From Paracoccaceae bacterium (GTDB taxonomy: Bacteria; Pseudomonadota; Alphaproteobacteria; Rhodobacterales; Rhodobacteraceae), in the NCBI GenBank assembly GCA_007120685.1, contig SKNG01000142.1, forward strand, positions 1 through 6,503: a stretch of DNA of 6,503 bases. The letters run 5' to 3'. Below, piece after piece: positions 1 through 5,119 of this stretch (its first letter is position 1; each line of letters begins with the position of its first letter). Below the pieces are notes generated by a model that saw only the letters and a list, made by a program, of their open reading frames with translations, was not told where the DNA came from and searched no databases. Both the position numbers and the translations under genes were made by a program.

Positions 1-3
1 ATT

Positions 4-8
4 CTCCT
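4..8 (-). promoter_or_regulatory. Probable ribosome binding site for a minus-strand gene leaving the left edge
   Basis: On the minus strand the last bases before the window edge read CAGGAGAAT, a strong AGGAG core with the edge 3 nt beyond it. A start codon would fall 2-6 nt outside the window. A competing reading is an ATG at 14-12 preceded by GGGAG with a 6-nt spacer, giving M-N-R-R. That reading would use AGG and AGA, which are rare in high-GC alphaproteobacteria, so the AGGAG is more likely a binding site than codons. The gene itself cannot be identified. Confidence 0.45.
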
Positions 9-62
9 GTTCATGGGGTGCTCCCTCGCTGGCGCCGGCGGCAACCGGCATAGGTGGTGATG

Positions 63-410
63 TCACCTCCCAGTAGGGCAGCGCCCCTCCACAATTTCCA
101 GCAATTCTATGACTTCACCGGGTTGCGGCGAGCGCATGCAGCGGCCCCTGGCAGTTGATCGGGGCCACCTCCATGCTGCAGTGCGGTCTCTCCGAACCGG
201 CCATTCGGGCTTGTTGCCGGCGCAGCTTTGGTTGGCGATGATCTGGATCACGAGGTTGCCCACCCTGTCCAGATACAGCCTGATGCTTGGGCACAGGATT
301 CGAGCGGCAAACAGCCCCACATCCTCAGCAACGCTACAACCAGAGGCCCTCACATCGGATTGATGCCTGTTCCAGATGTCCTCAGCGTCCCATCCCTTTG
401 TCGGCATCAT
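63..410 (-). CDS. Weak hypothetical ORF, 115 codons, possibly degenerate
   Basis: This is an open frame with tandem ATG codons at 410 and 407 and a TGA at 65-63. I do not recognise the product. The stretch around residues 30-60 (LYLDRVGNLVIQIIANQ) looks like a folded amphipathic segment, while the C-terminal half is rich in Arg, Trp and Pro and looks like noise. No convincing Shine-Dalgarno lies upstream of either ATG. AGG and AGA codons are frequent and third positions are much less G/C-biased than in neighbouring genes, so the frame may be chance, foreign or decayed. A different minus-strand frame also opens with an ATG near 200 and runs 29 codons, which could mean a frameshifted relic. Nothing else in 63-496 resembles a gene. 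Confidence 0.2.
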   Translation of the reverse strand: MMPTKGWDAEDIWNRHQSDVRASGCSVAEDVGLFAARILCPSIRLYLDRVGNLVIQIIANQSCAGNKPEWPVRRDRTAAWRWPRSTARGRCMRSPQPGEVIELLEIVEGRCPTGR

Positions 411-496
411 GGAACAGGTTGGCAGGCGGGTTGCTCTGAGGCGCGAGGGCCGTGCCCGTCGACGTCCCGCAACTCCCGCTTCCGATGCGCCAACCG

Positions 497-535
497 GACA
501 ATGGCCGCCGCCCCGGCGGGGCGGCGGCCATTGTC
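497..535. repeat. Perfect 18-bp inverted repeat with 3-nt loop
   Basis: The left arm GACAATGGCCGCCGCCCC (497-514) is the exact reverse complement of the right arm (518-535). The loop is GGC (515-517). A G-T wobble at 496/536 and a C-G pair at 495/537 could lengthen the stem. The GC-rich stem would be very stable in RNA from either strand. It begins 31 nt past the stop codon of the minus-strand DUF6481 gene, where a 3' terminator or mRNA-stabilising hairpin would be expected. No T-run follows on either strand, so it is not a classical intrinsic terminator. A REP-like extragenic palindrome is an alternative. Confidence 0.85.
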
Positions 536-566
536 TGCAGATCACACTGTGCGGTGCCGAAAAAGC

Positions 567-956
567 CTACTTCTTCCGCGCCTTGCGATTGGCATAGCGT
601 CGGTCGCGTTCGGCTTTTCGCAGCGCCTCATCCTGGATGGTCCGGGCGACTAGGCCATCGAGCCGCTCGCGCCGCTCCCGTTCAGCCAGAGCAATGGCAT
701 CGGCGGCAGCCTGACGTTCGGCCGCTTCGGCTGCGATGCGCCTCTGCTCCTGCTGCTGCCGCTCGCGCTTCAACCTGTCCCGCTCGGCGTGCCGTTCGTC
801 TCTGGCAACGGCGATCGCGCGCCGCTCTTCCTGCCGGGCCAGCCGGGTCGGGTCGTCCGCGGCCATTTTGGCGCGGTAGGATTGAAGGAGCGCGGCCTTT
901 GCGTCAGCGGCAGCGCTGCGACGGTCGGCAAGGTCATTGGTTCTGTTTTGTATCAA
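567..956 (-). CDS. DUF6481 family protein
   Basis: The product has 129 residues and an unknown molecular role. The N-terminus (about residues 8-50: DRRSAAADAKAALLQSYRAK, then DDPTRLARQEER) matches the alphaproteobacterial DUF6481 pattern as I remember it. That family is small, Ala/Arg/Glu-rich and cytosolic, and is often found near cold-shock genes. From about residue 35 to the end the protein is almost wholly charged helix with Arg/Glu/Gln/Ala repeats, consistent with a long basic coiled coil ending in a lysine/arginine tail (NRKARKK). It has no membrane segment or signal peptide. The start is TTG at 956-954: AGGA sits 7 nt upstream and no in-frame ATG lies nearby (an ATG in ACCAATGACC is out of frame). 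The 18-bp-arm hairpin lies just downstream. The family call is good, but no function should be read from it; RNA or ribosome association is only a guess from its basic character. Confidence 0.8.
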   Translation of the reverse strand: MIQNRTNDLADRRSAAADAKAALLQSYRAKMAADDPTRLARQEERRAIAVARDERHAERDRLKRERQQQEQRRIAAEAAERQAAADAIALAERERRERLDGLVARTIQDEALRKAERDRRYANRKARKK

Positions 957-1093
957 TTCAGTTTCCTGCAGGATTTCATGTGACCTGAACGTCAGGCCTT
1001 TTCGTCTCGTTTGGCCGGCGGGGCGGAAAGGGTCGCTTCAACTGGACGATTGACGACCTTGGCCAGTCGGGCATTCCAACCACCCAAGTTCGC

Positions 1094-1255
1094 TTACTTG
1101 TCAGCCTCGGTAGCTTGAGCGGCCGGCGTGTCAGCTTCCGTCGGCGTGACTGCGGGCTGCCGGTTCCAGACGGGCTTGCGCGCGAACTTGGGTTTGCCTT
1201 TCTGGCTGAGGAATTCGGTCAGGTCAAACGGTGGCTTCGTGGTCGAATATCCCAT
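1094..1255 (-). CDS. Small hypothetical protein, 53 residues
   Basis: I do not recognise this family. The protein starts MGYSTTKPPFDLTEFLSQKG, has a basic middle (KGKPKFARKPVWN) and ends in an acidic, Ala/Thr/Pro-rich, probably disordered tail (residues about 34-53). It is soluble with no signal peptide. The frame stays open upstream as far as an ATG at 1540, but the ATG at 1255 is chosen because AAGGA lies 7 nt upstream and codon choice becomes normal for the genome only from there. Third positions are mostly G/C. The TTEFLSQ-type amphipathic helix followed by a basic patch loosely recalls N-termini of phasin-like proteins, but that is too weak to name. It lies between the DUF6481 and cold-shock genes on the same strand. 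After the TAA stop the same frame stays open for another 33 codons. Confidence 0.6.
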   Translation of the reverse strand: MGYSTTKPPFDLTEFLSQKGKPKFARKPVWNRQPAVTPTEADTPAAQATEADK

Positions 1256-1638
1256 GATCTGATCCTTGTCGTTGGAGGGGGCGAGATCTGTCGCAACGTC
1301 TCGCGGCCCGATGATCCGAGGGCGGCTGCCGACGGCCTGAAATACTGGGCGATGCTGCCCGTGGCGATCGGACGCCAAAGACACGCAAGCAGGCGGCGCG
1401 GGTGAAAGGTCCGACTCAACGTGGCAGTGCCAGTCGCGCTGAATGTCTCCTCGTGGCAAGCAGCCACTACAACAGCGATCAGCGTGGTGCCCGCAGTTTA
1501 TGACGACGCGTTGACGCTGATTACCGCGCAGATTCGACATATGCGTCGGCTACCCGTTGGCCCGGGATGCGGATCGCGGTGTTTTCAGCCTTCGACACCA
1601 TGATCGAGCCAGAGGCTACCCGCTATGCGCAAAGAAAA
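1256..1638. other. Intergenic stretch without a recognisable gene
   Basis: These 383 bases lie between the start of the 53-residue gene and the terminator of the cold-shock gene. Several frames on both strands stay open for 60-100 codons, as is common in high-GC DNA. None has a credible ribosome binding site, family motif or genome-like codon choice. The promoter of the 53-residue gene should lie in the right-hand part of this stretch, but I could not pick a convincing -35/-10 pair. Confidence 0.5.
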
Positions 1639-1665
1639 GCGGGGGACACTTTCGTGGCCCCCCGC
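1631..1665 (-). terminator. Intrinsic terminator of the cold-shock gene, possibly bidirectional
   Basis: Read on the minus strand, a 7-bp GC stem (GCGGGGG at 1665-1659 with CCCCCGC at 1645-1639) encloses a short CAC-GAAA-GTG hairpin with a GNRA-type GAAA tetraloop. It is followed by TTTTCTTT (1638-1631). It begins 26 nt past the stop codon of the cold-shock gene. On the plus strand the same stem is followed by CCGTTTTT (1666-1673), so it could also stop transcription arriving from the left. Confidence 0.85.
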
Positions 1666-1691
1666 CCGTTTTTCCTGCGCTGACCCTGCGC

Positions 1692-1898
1692 TCAGGCGAG
1701 TGCGAGGTTCGTCGCGGATTCACGACCATTGCGGTCGCTTTCCAGATCGAACGTCACGGCCTGCCCGTCATTCAGCTGACGAATCCCGGCGCGTTCCAGC
1801 GCGGTCACGTGGACGAACACGTCCTTGGACCCATGCGCGGGTTGAATGAAACCGAAACCCTTGGTGGCGTTGAACCATTTCACGGTGCCATTGGCCAT
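1692..1898 (-). CDS. cspA: Cold-shock protein, CspA family
   Basis: A complete 68-residue cold-shock domain, the usual length. CspA-type proteins are cytosolic five-stranded beta-barrel (OB-fold) proteins that bind single-stranded RNA and DNA and act as RNA chaperones or antiterminators, mainly after cold shock or in stationary phase. Visible hallmarks are the MANGTVKWFN start, RNP1 (KGFGFI, residues 13-18), RNP2 (VFVHV, residues 27-31) and the DGQAVTFDLE strand (44-53). The surface aromatics Trp8, Phe15, Phe17, Phe28 and His30 are in place. The start is certain: AGGAG lies 8 nt before the ATG. The gene is monocistronic, with a leader of about 110-120 nt and an intrinsic terminator. A long structured leader is what cold-inducible csp genes typically have. 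The exact paralogue letter cannot be decided, so the symbol denotes the family. Confidence 0.95.
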   Translation of the reverse strand: MANGTVKWFNATKGFGFIQPAHGSKDVFVHVTALERAGIRQLNDGQAVTFDLESDRNGRESATNLALA

Positions 1899-1945
1899 CG
1901 TGATGTCTCCTGTCTTTGTATGCCACCCACATGATTGCGATGGCC

Positions 1946-1979
1946 CGGCTCAGTGTCGTCAGAGTCGCAACTGAAGCCG
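1946..1979 (-). promoter_or_regulatory. Hairpin in the cold-shock gene leader
   Basis: On the minus strand, CGGCTTCAGT (1979-1970) pairs with ACTGAGCCG (1954-1946). This gives nine base pairs with one bulged T and a 15-nt loop. It sits about 50-80 nt upstream of the cold-shock start codon, inside the presumed untranslated leader. In known csp mRNAs temperature-dependent leader folding controls stability and translation; that this hairpin does so is inference. Confidence 0.45.
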
Positions 1980-2020
1980 TTAGGAGACAGAAGGTCGAAA
2001 GAAGATGCCTTGCGAAAAGG

Positions 2021-2049
2021 TAGATACCCATCGGCAGGTGGAATTGCAA
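2021..2049 (-). promoter_or_regulatory. Candidate sigma-70-type promoter for the cold-shock gene
   Basis: On the minus strand, TTGCAA (2049-2044) and TATCTA (2026-2021) are separated by exactly 17 nt. They match four and three of the six consensus bases. Transcription would start near 2013, giving a leader of about 115 nt, a plausible csp-type length. The match is modest and was found by eye. Confidence 0.35.
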
Positions 2050-2063
2050 GGTGCAGGGCGAAA

Positions 2064-2107
2064 TAAACCCGCAGGGCCTCGCCGCGCCCGGCGACACGCC
2101 CGGTTTA
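2064..2107 (-). terminator. Compound hairpin overlapping the transglutaminase stop codon
   Basis: On the minus strand, TAAACC (2107-2102), whose TAA is the stop codon itself, pairs with GGTTTA (2069-2064). Inside this, GGGC/GCCC and TCGCC/GGCGA form further stacked helices separated by small internal loops. ATTTCG follows, so the T-run is short. The position at the end of the two-gene operon supports a terminator or 3'-end stabiliser. The weak T-run keeps confidence moderate. Confidence 0.5.
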
Positions 2108-2971
2108 GGCCGGCGTGACGGCGACCTCGACGTGCATCCCCATCACGTCCCCGGACCTGCCGTGGAAGCTGCCGGACACGGGCGCGACCTGGGTGATGTG
2201 GCGGGCGGCGGCGACAGGGATCAGGTTTGCCGAGCCCATCGACCGGTTCGTGGGATCGAAGGCGATCCAGCCCGCGCCCGGCACGAAGACCTCGACCCAG
2301 GCATGGGTGGAGCCCGCGTCAGTCCAGCCGATGATGTCGCTGGAGGCAACGTAAAGATAGCCCGAGACGATCCGGGCGCCGAAGCCCAGCGTCCTGACGG
2401 CTTCAGCGAACAGCACCGCGATGTCGCGGCACGACCCCCAGCCGCGGTCCAGTGTCTCCAGCGGCCCCTGCGTGCCCTCCACCTCGCGGCTCTGGTAGTT
2501 GATCTGGCCGGAAACGCCGTTCGCGACGTCCCTGAGCAGCGACAGGGTATCGGTTGGCCGCGCCATCACGAAGCTTTCGACCCAGCCTGACAGCCGCCCC
2601 GCCACATCGACGTATTGCGGGCGGGCCAGCGCGCCGAGGTCGGTCCAGTCCTCGGCAGAGTAGCGGAAGGGGTAGTGCTGCGCCGAGGCCGCAATGTCGA
2701 ACACTGGCCAGGTTGGCGCGACCAGATCGACGGTCATGCGGCTTTCAATCGTCAGGACATCGGTCAGGCCCGCGAAGCTAGCCGTGGCGACGGCGTTTCC
2801 ACCCACGTCATGGGCCCAGGTCACGACCGCGTCAGGGTGGACCAGCAGATCGAACGACATGAGCCGCAATTCGCGCGTCTCGCGCGGGCGCAGCATCAGG
2901 CGGTGTGGACCCGGTGCGACGAGCGTTGCGTATCGGTATTCGGTTCGGTGGGTGATGTTCAGGACCGGCAT
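2105..2971 (-). CDS. Transglutaminase-like cysteine protease/transferase family protein
   Basis: A 288-residue protein with two parts. Residues about 3-85 match the bacterial transglutaminase-like N-terminal region (THRTEYRY, then HRLMLRPRET). Residues about 140-245 are the transglutaminase core. The papain-like triad is visible: Cys181 in GWGSCRDIAVLF, His223 in STHAWVEVF and Asp239 in FDPTN. The fold cleaves or transfers at Gln/amide bonds, and substrates of these bacterial homologues are mostly unknown. It has no signal peptide or membrane segment, so it is probably cytosolic. The ATG at 2971 is chosen because homologues begin at MPVLNITHRTEYRY; the frame is open further upstream but overlaps the zinc-ribbon gene in a different frame. 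The binding site is weak (GGGGT). The start is 14 nt after the zinc-ribbon gene's stop, suggesting co-transcription. The ATP-grasp and alpha-E-domain partners often seen with this family are absent here. Confidence 0.9.
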   Translation of the reverse strand: MPVLNITHRTEYRYATLVAPGPHRLMLRPRETRELRLMSFDLLVHPDAVVTWAHDVGGNAVATASFAGLTDVLTIESRMTVDLVAPTWPVFDIAASAQHYPFRYSAEDWTDLGALARPQYVDVAGRLSGWVESFVMARPTDTLSLLRDVANGVSGQINYQSREVEGTQGPLETLDRGWGSCRDIAVLFAEAVRTLGFGARIVSGYLYVASSDIIGWTDAGSTHAWVEVFVPGAGWIAFDPTNRSMGSANLIPVAAARHITQVAPVSGSFHGRSGDVMGMHVEVAVTPA

Positions 2972-2985
2972 GACCGTGACCCCGG

Positions 2986-3204
2986 CTAACCGGCTGTGCG
3001 ATCGCCGCGGCCGCCTGTTGCAAGCGGCATGTCCGATTTCCACGAGGCCTGCGTCTTGCAATGCTTGCAGATGCGCTCGCCGAACCCTGCACTCCGGAAG
3101 GTCGCCGCGCAGCGCAGGCACTGGCGGTCGGCGGGCACGTCCCCTCGGGCTCGAGTCAGCGGACGAAACCCGGCATCGAGGTCGGTCATGGCAAGATCAG
3201 TCAT
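2986..3204 (-). CDS. Small zinc-ribbon protein, 72 residues
   Basis: Four cysteines in two CxxC knuckles (Cys29, Cys32, Cys46, Cys49: QCLRC ... RICKHC) should bind one zinc ion in a rubredoxin-like ribbon. The N-terminus (GFRPLTRARGDVPADRQ) and the FGERIC motif look like a small conserved protein of Rhodobacteraceae that I have seen only as hypothetical. The function is unknown; nucleic-acid or protein binding is typical of such ribbons. The start at 3204 is supported by AAGGAG with an 8-nt spacer; Met6 (3189) is an alternative. The frame continues open upstream to an ATG at 3837, but that extension would lie antisense to the BLUF gene and has no family resemblance. It is the first gene of an operon with the transglutaminase, and is divergent from the BLUF gene. 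Confidence 0.8.
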   Translation of the reverse strand: MTDLAMTDLDAGFRPLTRARGDVPADRQCLRCAATFRSAGFGERICKHCKTQASWKSDMPLATGGRGDRTAG

Positions 3205-3525
3205 CCCGGGCGCTCCTTGCGTCGGACCGGCCGCACGAGGGCGCTCGGGCGGGGATCGGCTTCTCAGGGCGCACCGGCAGATGCAGCAGCGGGGCGCGGT
3301 AGCGCCCGCGTGTTTACATATGGGGATTGCCGTGTGAATTGCCATCCTTGGGCGCATTTCATTGCCCGCTGGTGCCGCATTGAGCGTCAGATGTCGTCGT
3401 TCCGGACAGCGTTGCAGCCGCTGGCCAGCAGAGGCTTCGCGAGGCGGGGCCACCTCGTGGTGCTGTTCAGGCGGCCTTGGGCATGTTAGCCCTCGTATCA
3501 AGATACAGAAAGGACCGCAGGGCGC
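3205..3525. promoter_or_regulatory. Divergent intergenic region between the zinc-ribbon and BLUF genes
   Basis: These 321 bases carry the promoters for both directions. A perfect small hairpin, GGGCGC-GGTA-GCGCCC (3292-3307), lies on the zinc-ribbon side, upstream of that gene. An AT-richer patch follows (TTTACATATGG near 3313-3323), which could include a minus-strand -10 region. Close to the BLUF start, GTATCAAGATACAG (3496-3509) contains a short mirror-like TATC/GATA inverted repeat (TATCAAGATA) that could be an operator or part of a -10 element. No promoter could be fixed with confidence. Confidence 0.4.
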
Positions 3526-3939
3526 ATGGATCTGTTTCGCACCATCTACAGTTCGCGGCCCTTCGGTTTCGATGCCGCGATGCTCAATGGCATCCTTGCC
3601 GATGCCCGGCGTCTGAACGCGCGTGACGGGATCACCGGCGCCCTGATCTGCCGCGCCGACATCTATTTGCAGTGGCTCGAAGGACCGGAAGCCAAGGTCC
3701 GGCAGGCGCTGGAGCGCATCACCCGTGATGACCGCCACCTCGAGGTCCGGGTCCATGTCTCGGAACCCGTGACCGAGCGGGTGTTCGGCAACTGGGCGAT
3801 GCTGGACGATCCGGCCGCGACCTGGATCTGGACGCAAGCGGAGGTGGCGGACGACGCGGTCGAACGGGCCACGCCGGAGGAGGTCACGGGCTTCTTCCTG
3901 CGGCTACGCGACGAGATGAACGCCCGCGATGCCGGCTGA
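3526..3939 (+). CDS. Short BLUF-domain blue-light photoreceptor
   Basis: A 137-residue single-domain protein. BLUF domains bind FAD and sense blue light through a rearranged hydrogen-bond network around the flavin. The residues expected to matter are visible: Tyr8 (RTIYSS), Asn31 (RRLNARDGITGAL), Gln49 (IYLQWLEGPE), and Trp90 with Met92 (FGNWAML). The core covers residues about 2-93. The tail (94-137: two probable helices with no known output domain) resembles stand-alone BlrB/PixD-type proteins, which signal by protein-protein contact. It is soluble. AAAGGA lies 11 nt and GCAGGG about 3 nt before the ATG, so the spacing is not ideal, but the start fits the family. It leads a co-directional group with the CIA30 gene 42 nt downstream and tspO beyond. 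The BLUF call is firm; the partner and output are unknown. Confidence 0.93.
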   Translation: MDLFRTIYSSRPFGFDAAMLNGILADARRLNARDGITGALICRADIYLQWLEGPEAKVRQALERITRDDRHLEVRVHVSEPVTERVFGNWAMLDDPAATWIWTQAEVADDAVERATPEEVTGFFLRLRDEMNARDAG

Positions 3940-3981
3940 GCCCGCAGACCGGCGGTGCGCGGGTCGCGAGGGGCGCAAGGC

Positions 3982-4551
3982 ATGGACATGACGCGGCGTG
4001 GTCTCATGTCCCTCGGGCTGGCCGCAGCCATGACTGGCGGTGCGGCGACCTCGGGCGCGGCCCAGACCACAAGGATCGAGGCGTTCGCGATGCACCCGGA
4101 GACAGGCTGGCGCTTCTTTACCGACGGGGTGATGGGCGGTGTCTCGACCGGGCAGGTCGTCTTTGTGCAGGAGGGCGGACGGACCCATGCCCGGATGACC
4201 GGGCGGGTCAGCACCGCCAACCGCGGCGGCTTCATCCAGATGCGGCTGGACCTGACGGCGCCCCCGCCCGCAGATGCCGCCGGGGTGCGGCTGGTGGCGC
4301 GCGGCAACGACCAGCGTTATTTCGTGCATCTGCGGACAAGCGGCACGGTCCTGCCCTGGCAATACTATCAAGCCGGTTTCGACGTGACGCGGCACTGGGC
4401 CGAGTTGCGTCTGTCTTTCACGAGCTTCCGCGCCTCTGGCGGCCTCCTGCGCGCCACGCCCCGTCCGGGCAGCCTGTCCTCGCTCGCCGTTGTCGCCTAT
4501 GGCCGCGACCATGACGCCGAGATCGAGGTGCGAGAGGCAGGGTTCTACTGA
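3982..4551 (+). CDS. CIA30-family protein with probable Tat signal peptide
   Basis: The product has 189 residues. Residues about 32-185 match the CIA30 (complex I intermediate-associated protein 30) beta-sandwich family, with its two hallmark segments: DGVMGGVSTG (48-57) and NRGGFIQMR (80-88). In eukaryotes CIA30 assists NADH dehydrogenase assembly; bacterial homologues are mostly uncharacterised, so an assembly role must not be assumed. The N-terminus (MTRRGLMSLGLAAA, then SGAAQ) has twin arginines at residues 5-6, a hydrophobic stretch and a small-residue region around 25-28, so Tat export to the periplasm is likely. The start at 3982 has GAGGGG 8 nt upstream; the ATG at 3988 has AAGG 7 nt upstream and is equally possible. 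An upstream ATG at 3955 would bury the signal peptide. The gene lies 42 nt after the BLUF gene, so one transcript is likely. Confidence 0.85.
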   Translation: MDMTRRGLMSLGLAAAMTGGAATSGAAQTTRIEAFAMHPETGWRFFTDGVMGGVSTGQVVFVQEGGRTHARMTGRVSTANRGGFIQMRLDLTAPPPADAAGVRLVARGNDQRYFVHLRTSGTVLPWQYYQAGFDVTRHWAELRLSFTSFRASGGLLRATPRPGSLSSLAVVAYGRDHDAEIEVREAGFY

Positions 4552-4594
4552 GACGAAGGGACAGCGTTGCCGCCTGGTGGCTTGATTCAGCGCA

Positions 4595-4623
4595 TTGCGA
4601 ACCGGAGCTGTCGCGTTCAGGAT
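4595..4623 (+). promoter_or_regulatory. Candidate promoter for tspO
   Basis: TTGCGA (4595-4600) and CAGGAT (4618-4623) are spaced by 17 nt and match four and three of the six consensus bases. A transcript starting near 4630 would have a leader of about 25 nt before tspO. The 103-nt gap after the CIA30 gene has no obvious terminator, so tspO could be read both from the upstream operon and from its own promoter. Confidence 0.25.
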
Positions 4624-4654
4624 TCAAAACTACGCCCGCGTTGAAGGAGACCGC

Positions 4655-5119
4655 ATGACCCTGTTCCCGATCTTCCTGCTGACCTGCGGCGTGGCGGGGG
4701 CGGCGGGTGTGTTCTTCAAGCCGGGGCAATGGTATCGGGACCTCGACAAGCCCGGCTGGACACCGCCGAACTGGCTGTTCCCCGTCGTCTGGGCGGTTCT
4801 CTATGTGCTGATGGCGCTGGCTGCGACCCGCGTGGCGGCCTTGCCGGGCACCGCGCTGGCGCTGGCGCTCTGGGGCTTGCAGATCACGATCAACACGCTC
4901 TGGTCGGGGGTCTTCTTCGGGCTGCACCGGATGCTGGCGGGGGCTGTGATCATCGCGATGCTCTGGCTGGCCGTGCTGGCGACGACGCTCGCCTTCTGGA
5001 CCCATGACGCGGTCGCGGCGCTGATGATGGTGCCCTACCTGGTCTGGGGGACCTACGCGCTGGCGCTGAACACCTCGGTCTGGCTGCGCAACCGTGACCG
5101 GGCCGTTGTCGCCGAATGA
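4655..5119 (+). CDS. tspO: TspO/MBR family tryptophan-rich sensory protein
   Basis: A 154-residue inner-membrane protein, matching the usual length of about 155-160. TspO binds porphyrins and related tetrapyrroles; in Rhodobacter sphaeroides it affects oxygen- and light-dependent expression of photosynthesis genes. Five membrane helices can be drawn (about 3-22, 41-61, 66-90, 95-115 and 119-140). Family motifs are present: FKPGQWYRDLDKPGWTPP (21-38), PVVWAVLYVLMALAA (43-57), NTLWSGVFFGLHR (80-92) and a C-terminal PYLVWGTYALALN (127-139). Trp and Pro enrichment in the first loop, the ligand-binding side, is conserved. The ATG at 4655 is chosen because AAGGAG sits 5 nt upstream and the protein then begins at the first helix; an upstream ATG at 4595 adds an unrelated 20-residue extension. 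It lies downstream of and co-directional with the BLUF and CIA30 genes. Confidence 0.95.
   Translation: MTLFPIFLLTCGVAGAAGVFFKPGQWYRDLDKPGWTPPNWLFPVVWAVLYVLMALAATRVAALPGTALALALWGLQITINTLWSGVFFGLHRMLAGAVIIAMLWLAVLATTLAFWTHDAVAALMMVPYLVWGTYALALNTSVWLRNRDRAVVAE

Noticed and set aside
984..996. Small hairpin CCTGA-ACG-TCAGG followed by CCTTTT on the plus strand
   Set aside because: The five-base stem is too short, and there is no plus-strand gene for it to terminate.
1256..1540. Upstream extension of the 53-residue ORF to an ATG at 1540
   Set aside because: The extension is Cys/His/Arg-rich with non-genomic codon choice, and the internal ATG at 1255 has the good ribosome binding site.
1557..1934. 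Plus-strand frame across the cold-shock gene
   Set aside because: It is antisense to an unmistakable 68-residue cold-shock protein and its terminator.
2115..2989. Plus-strand open frames opposite the transglutaminase gene
   Set aside because: Mirror openness of a real gene: no motifs, no start signals, and the opposite strand has a full catalytic triad.
3205..3837. Long N-terminal extension of the zinc-ribbon frame (to an ATG at 3837)
   Set aside because: It runs antisense through the BLUF gene, its sequence has no family resemblance, and a strong AAGGAG-supported ATG exists at 3204.
3663..5005. Three long minus-strand frames (3663-4307, 3904-4512, 4418-5005)
   Set aside because: They lie opposite the firmly identified BLUF, CIA30 and TspO genes, are Arg/Pro/Ser-rich without motifs, and fit antisense openness in high-GC DNA.
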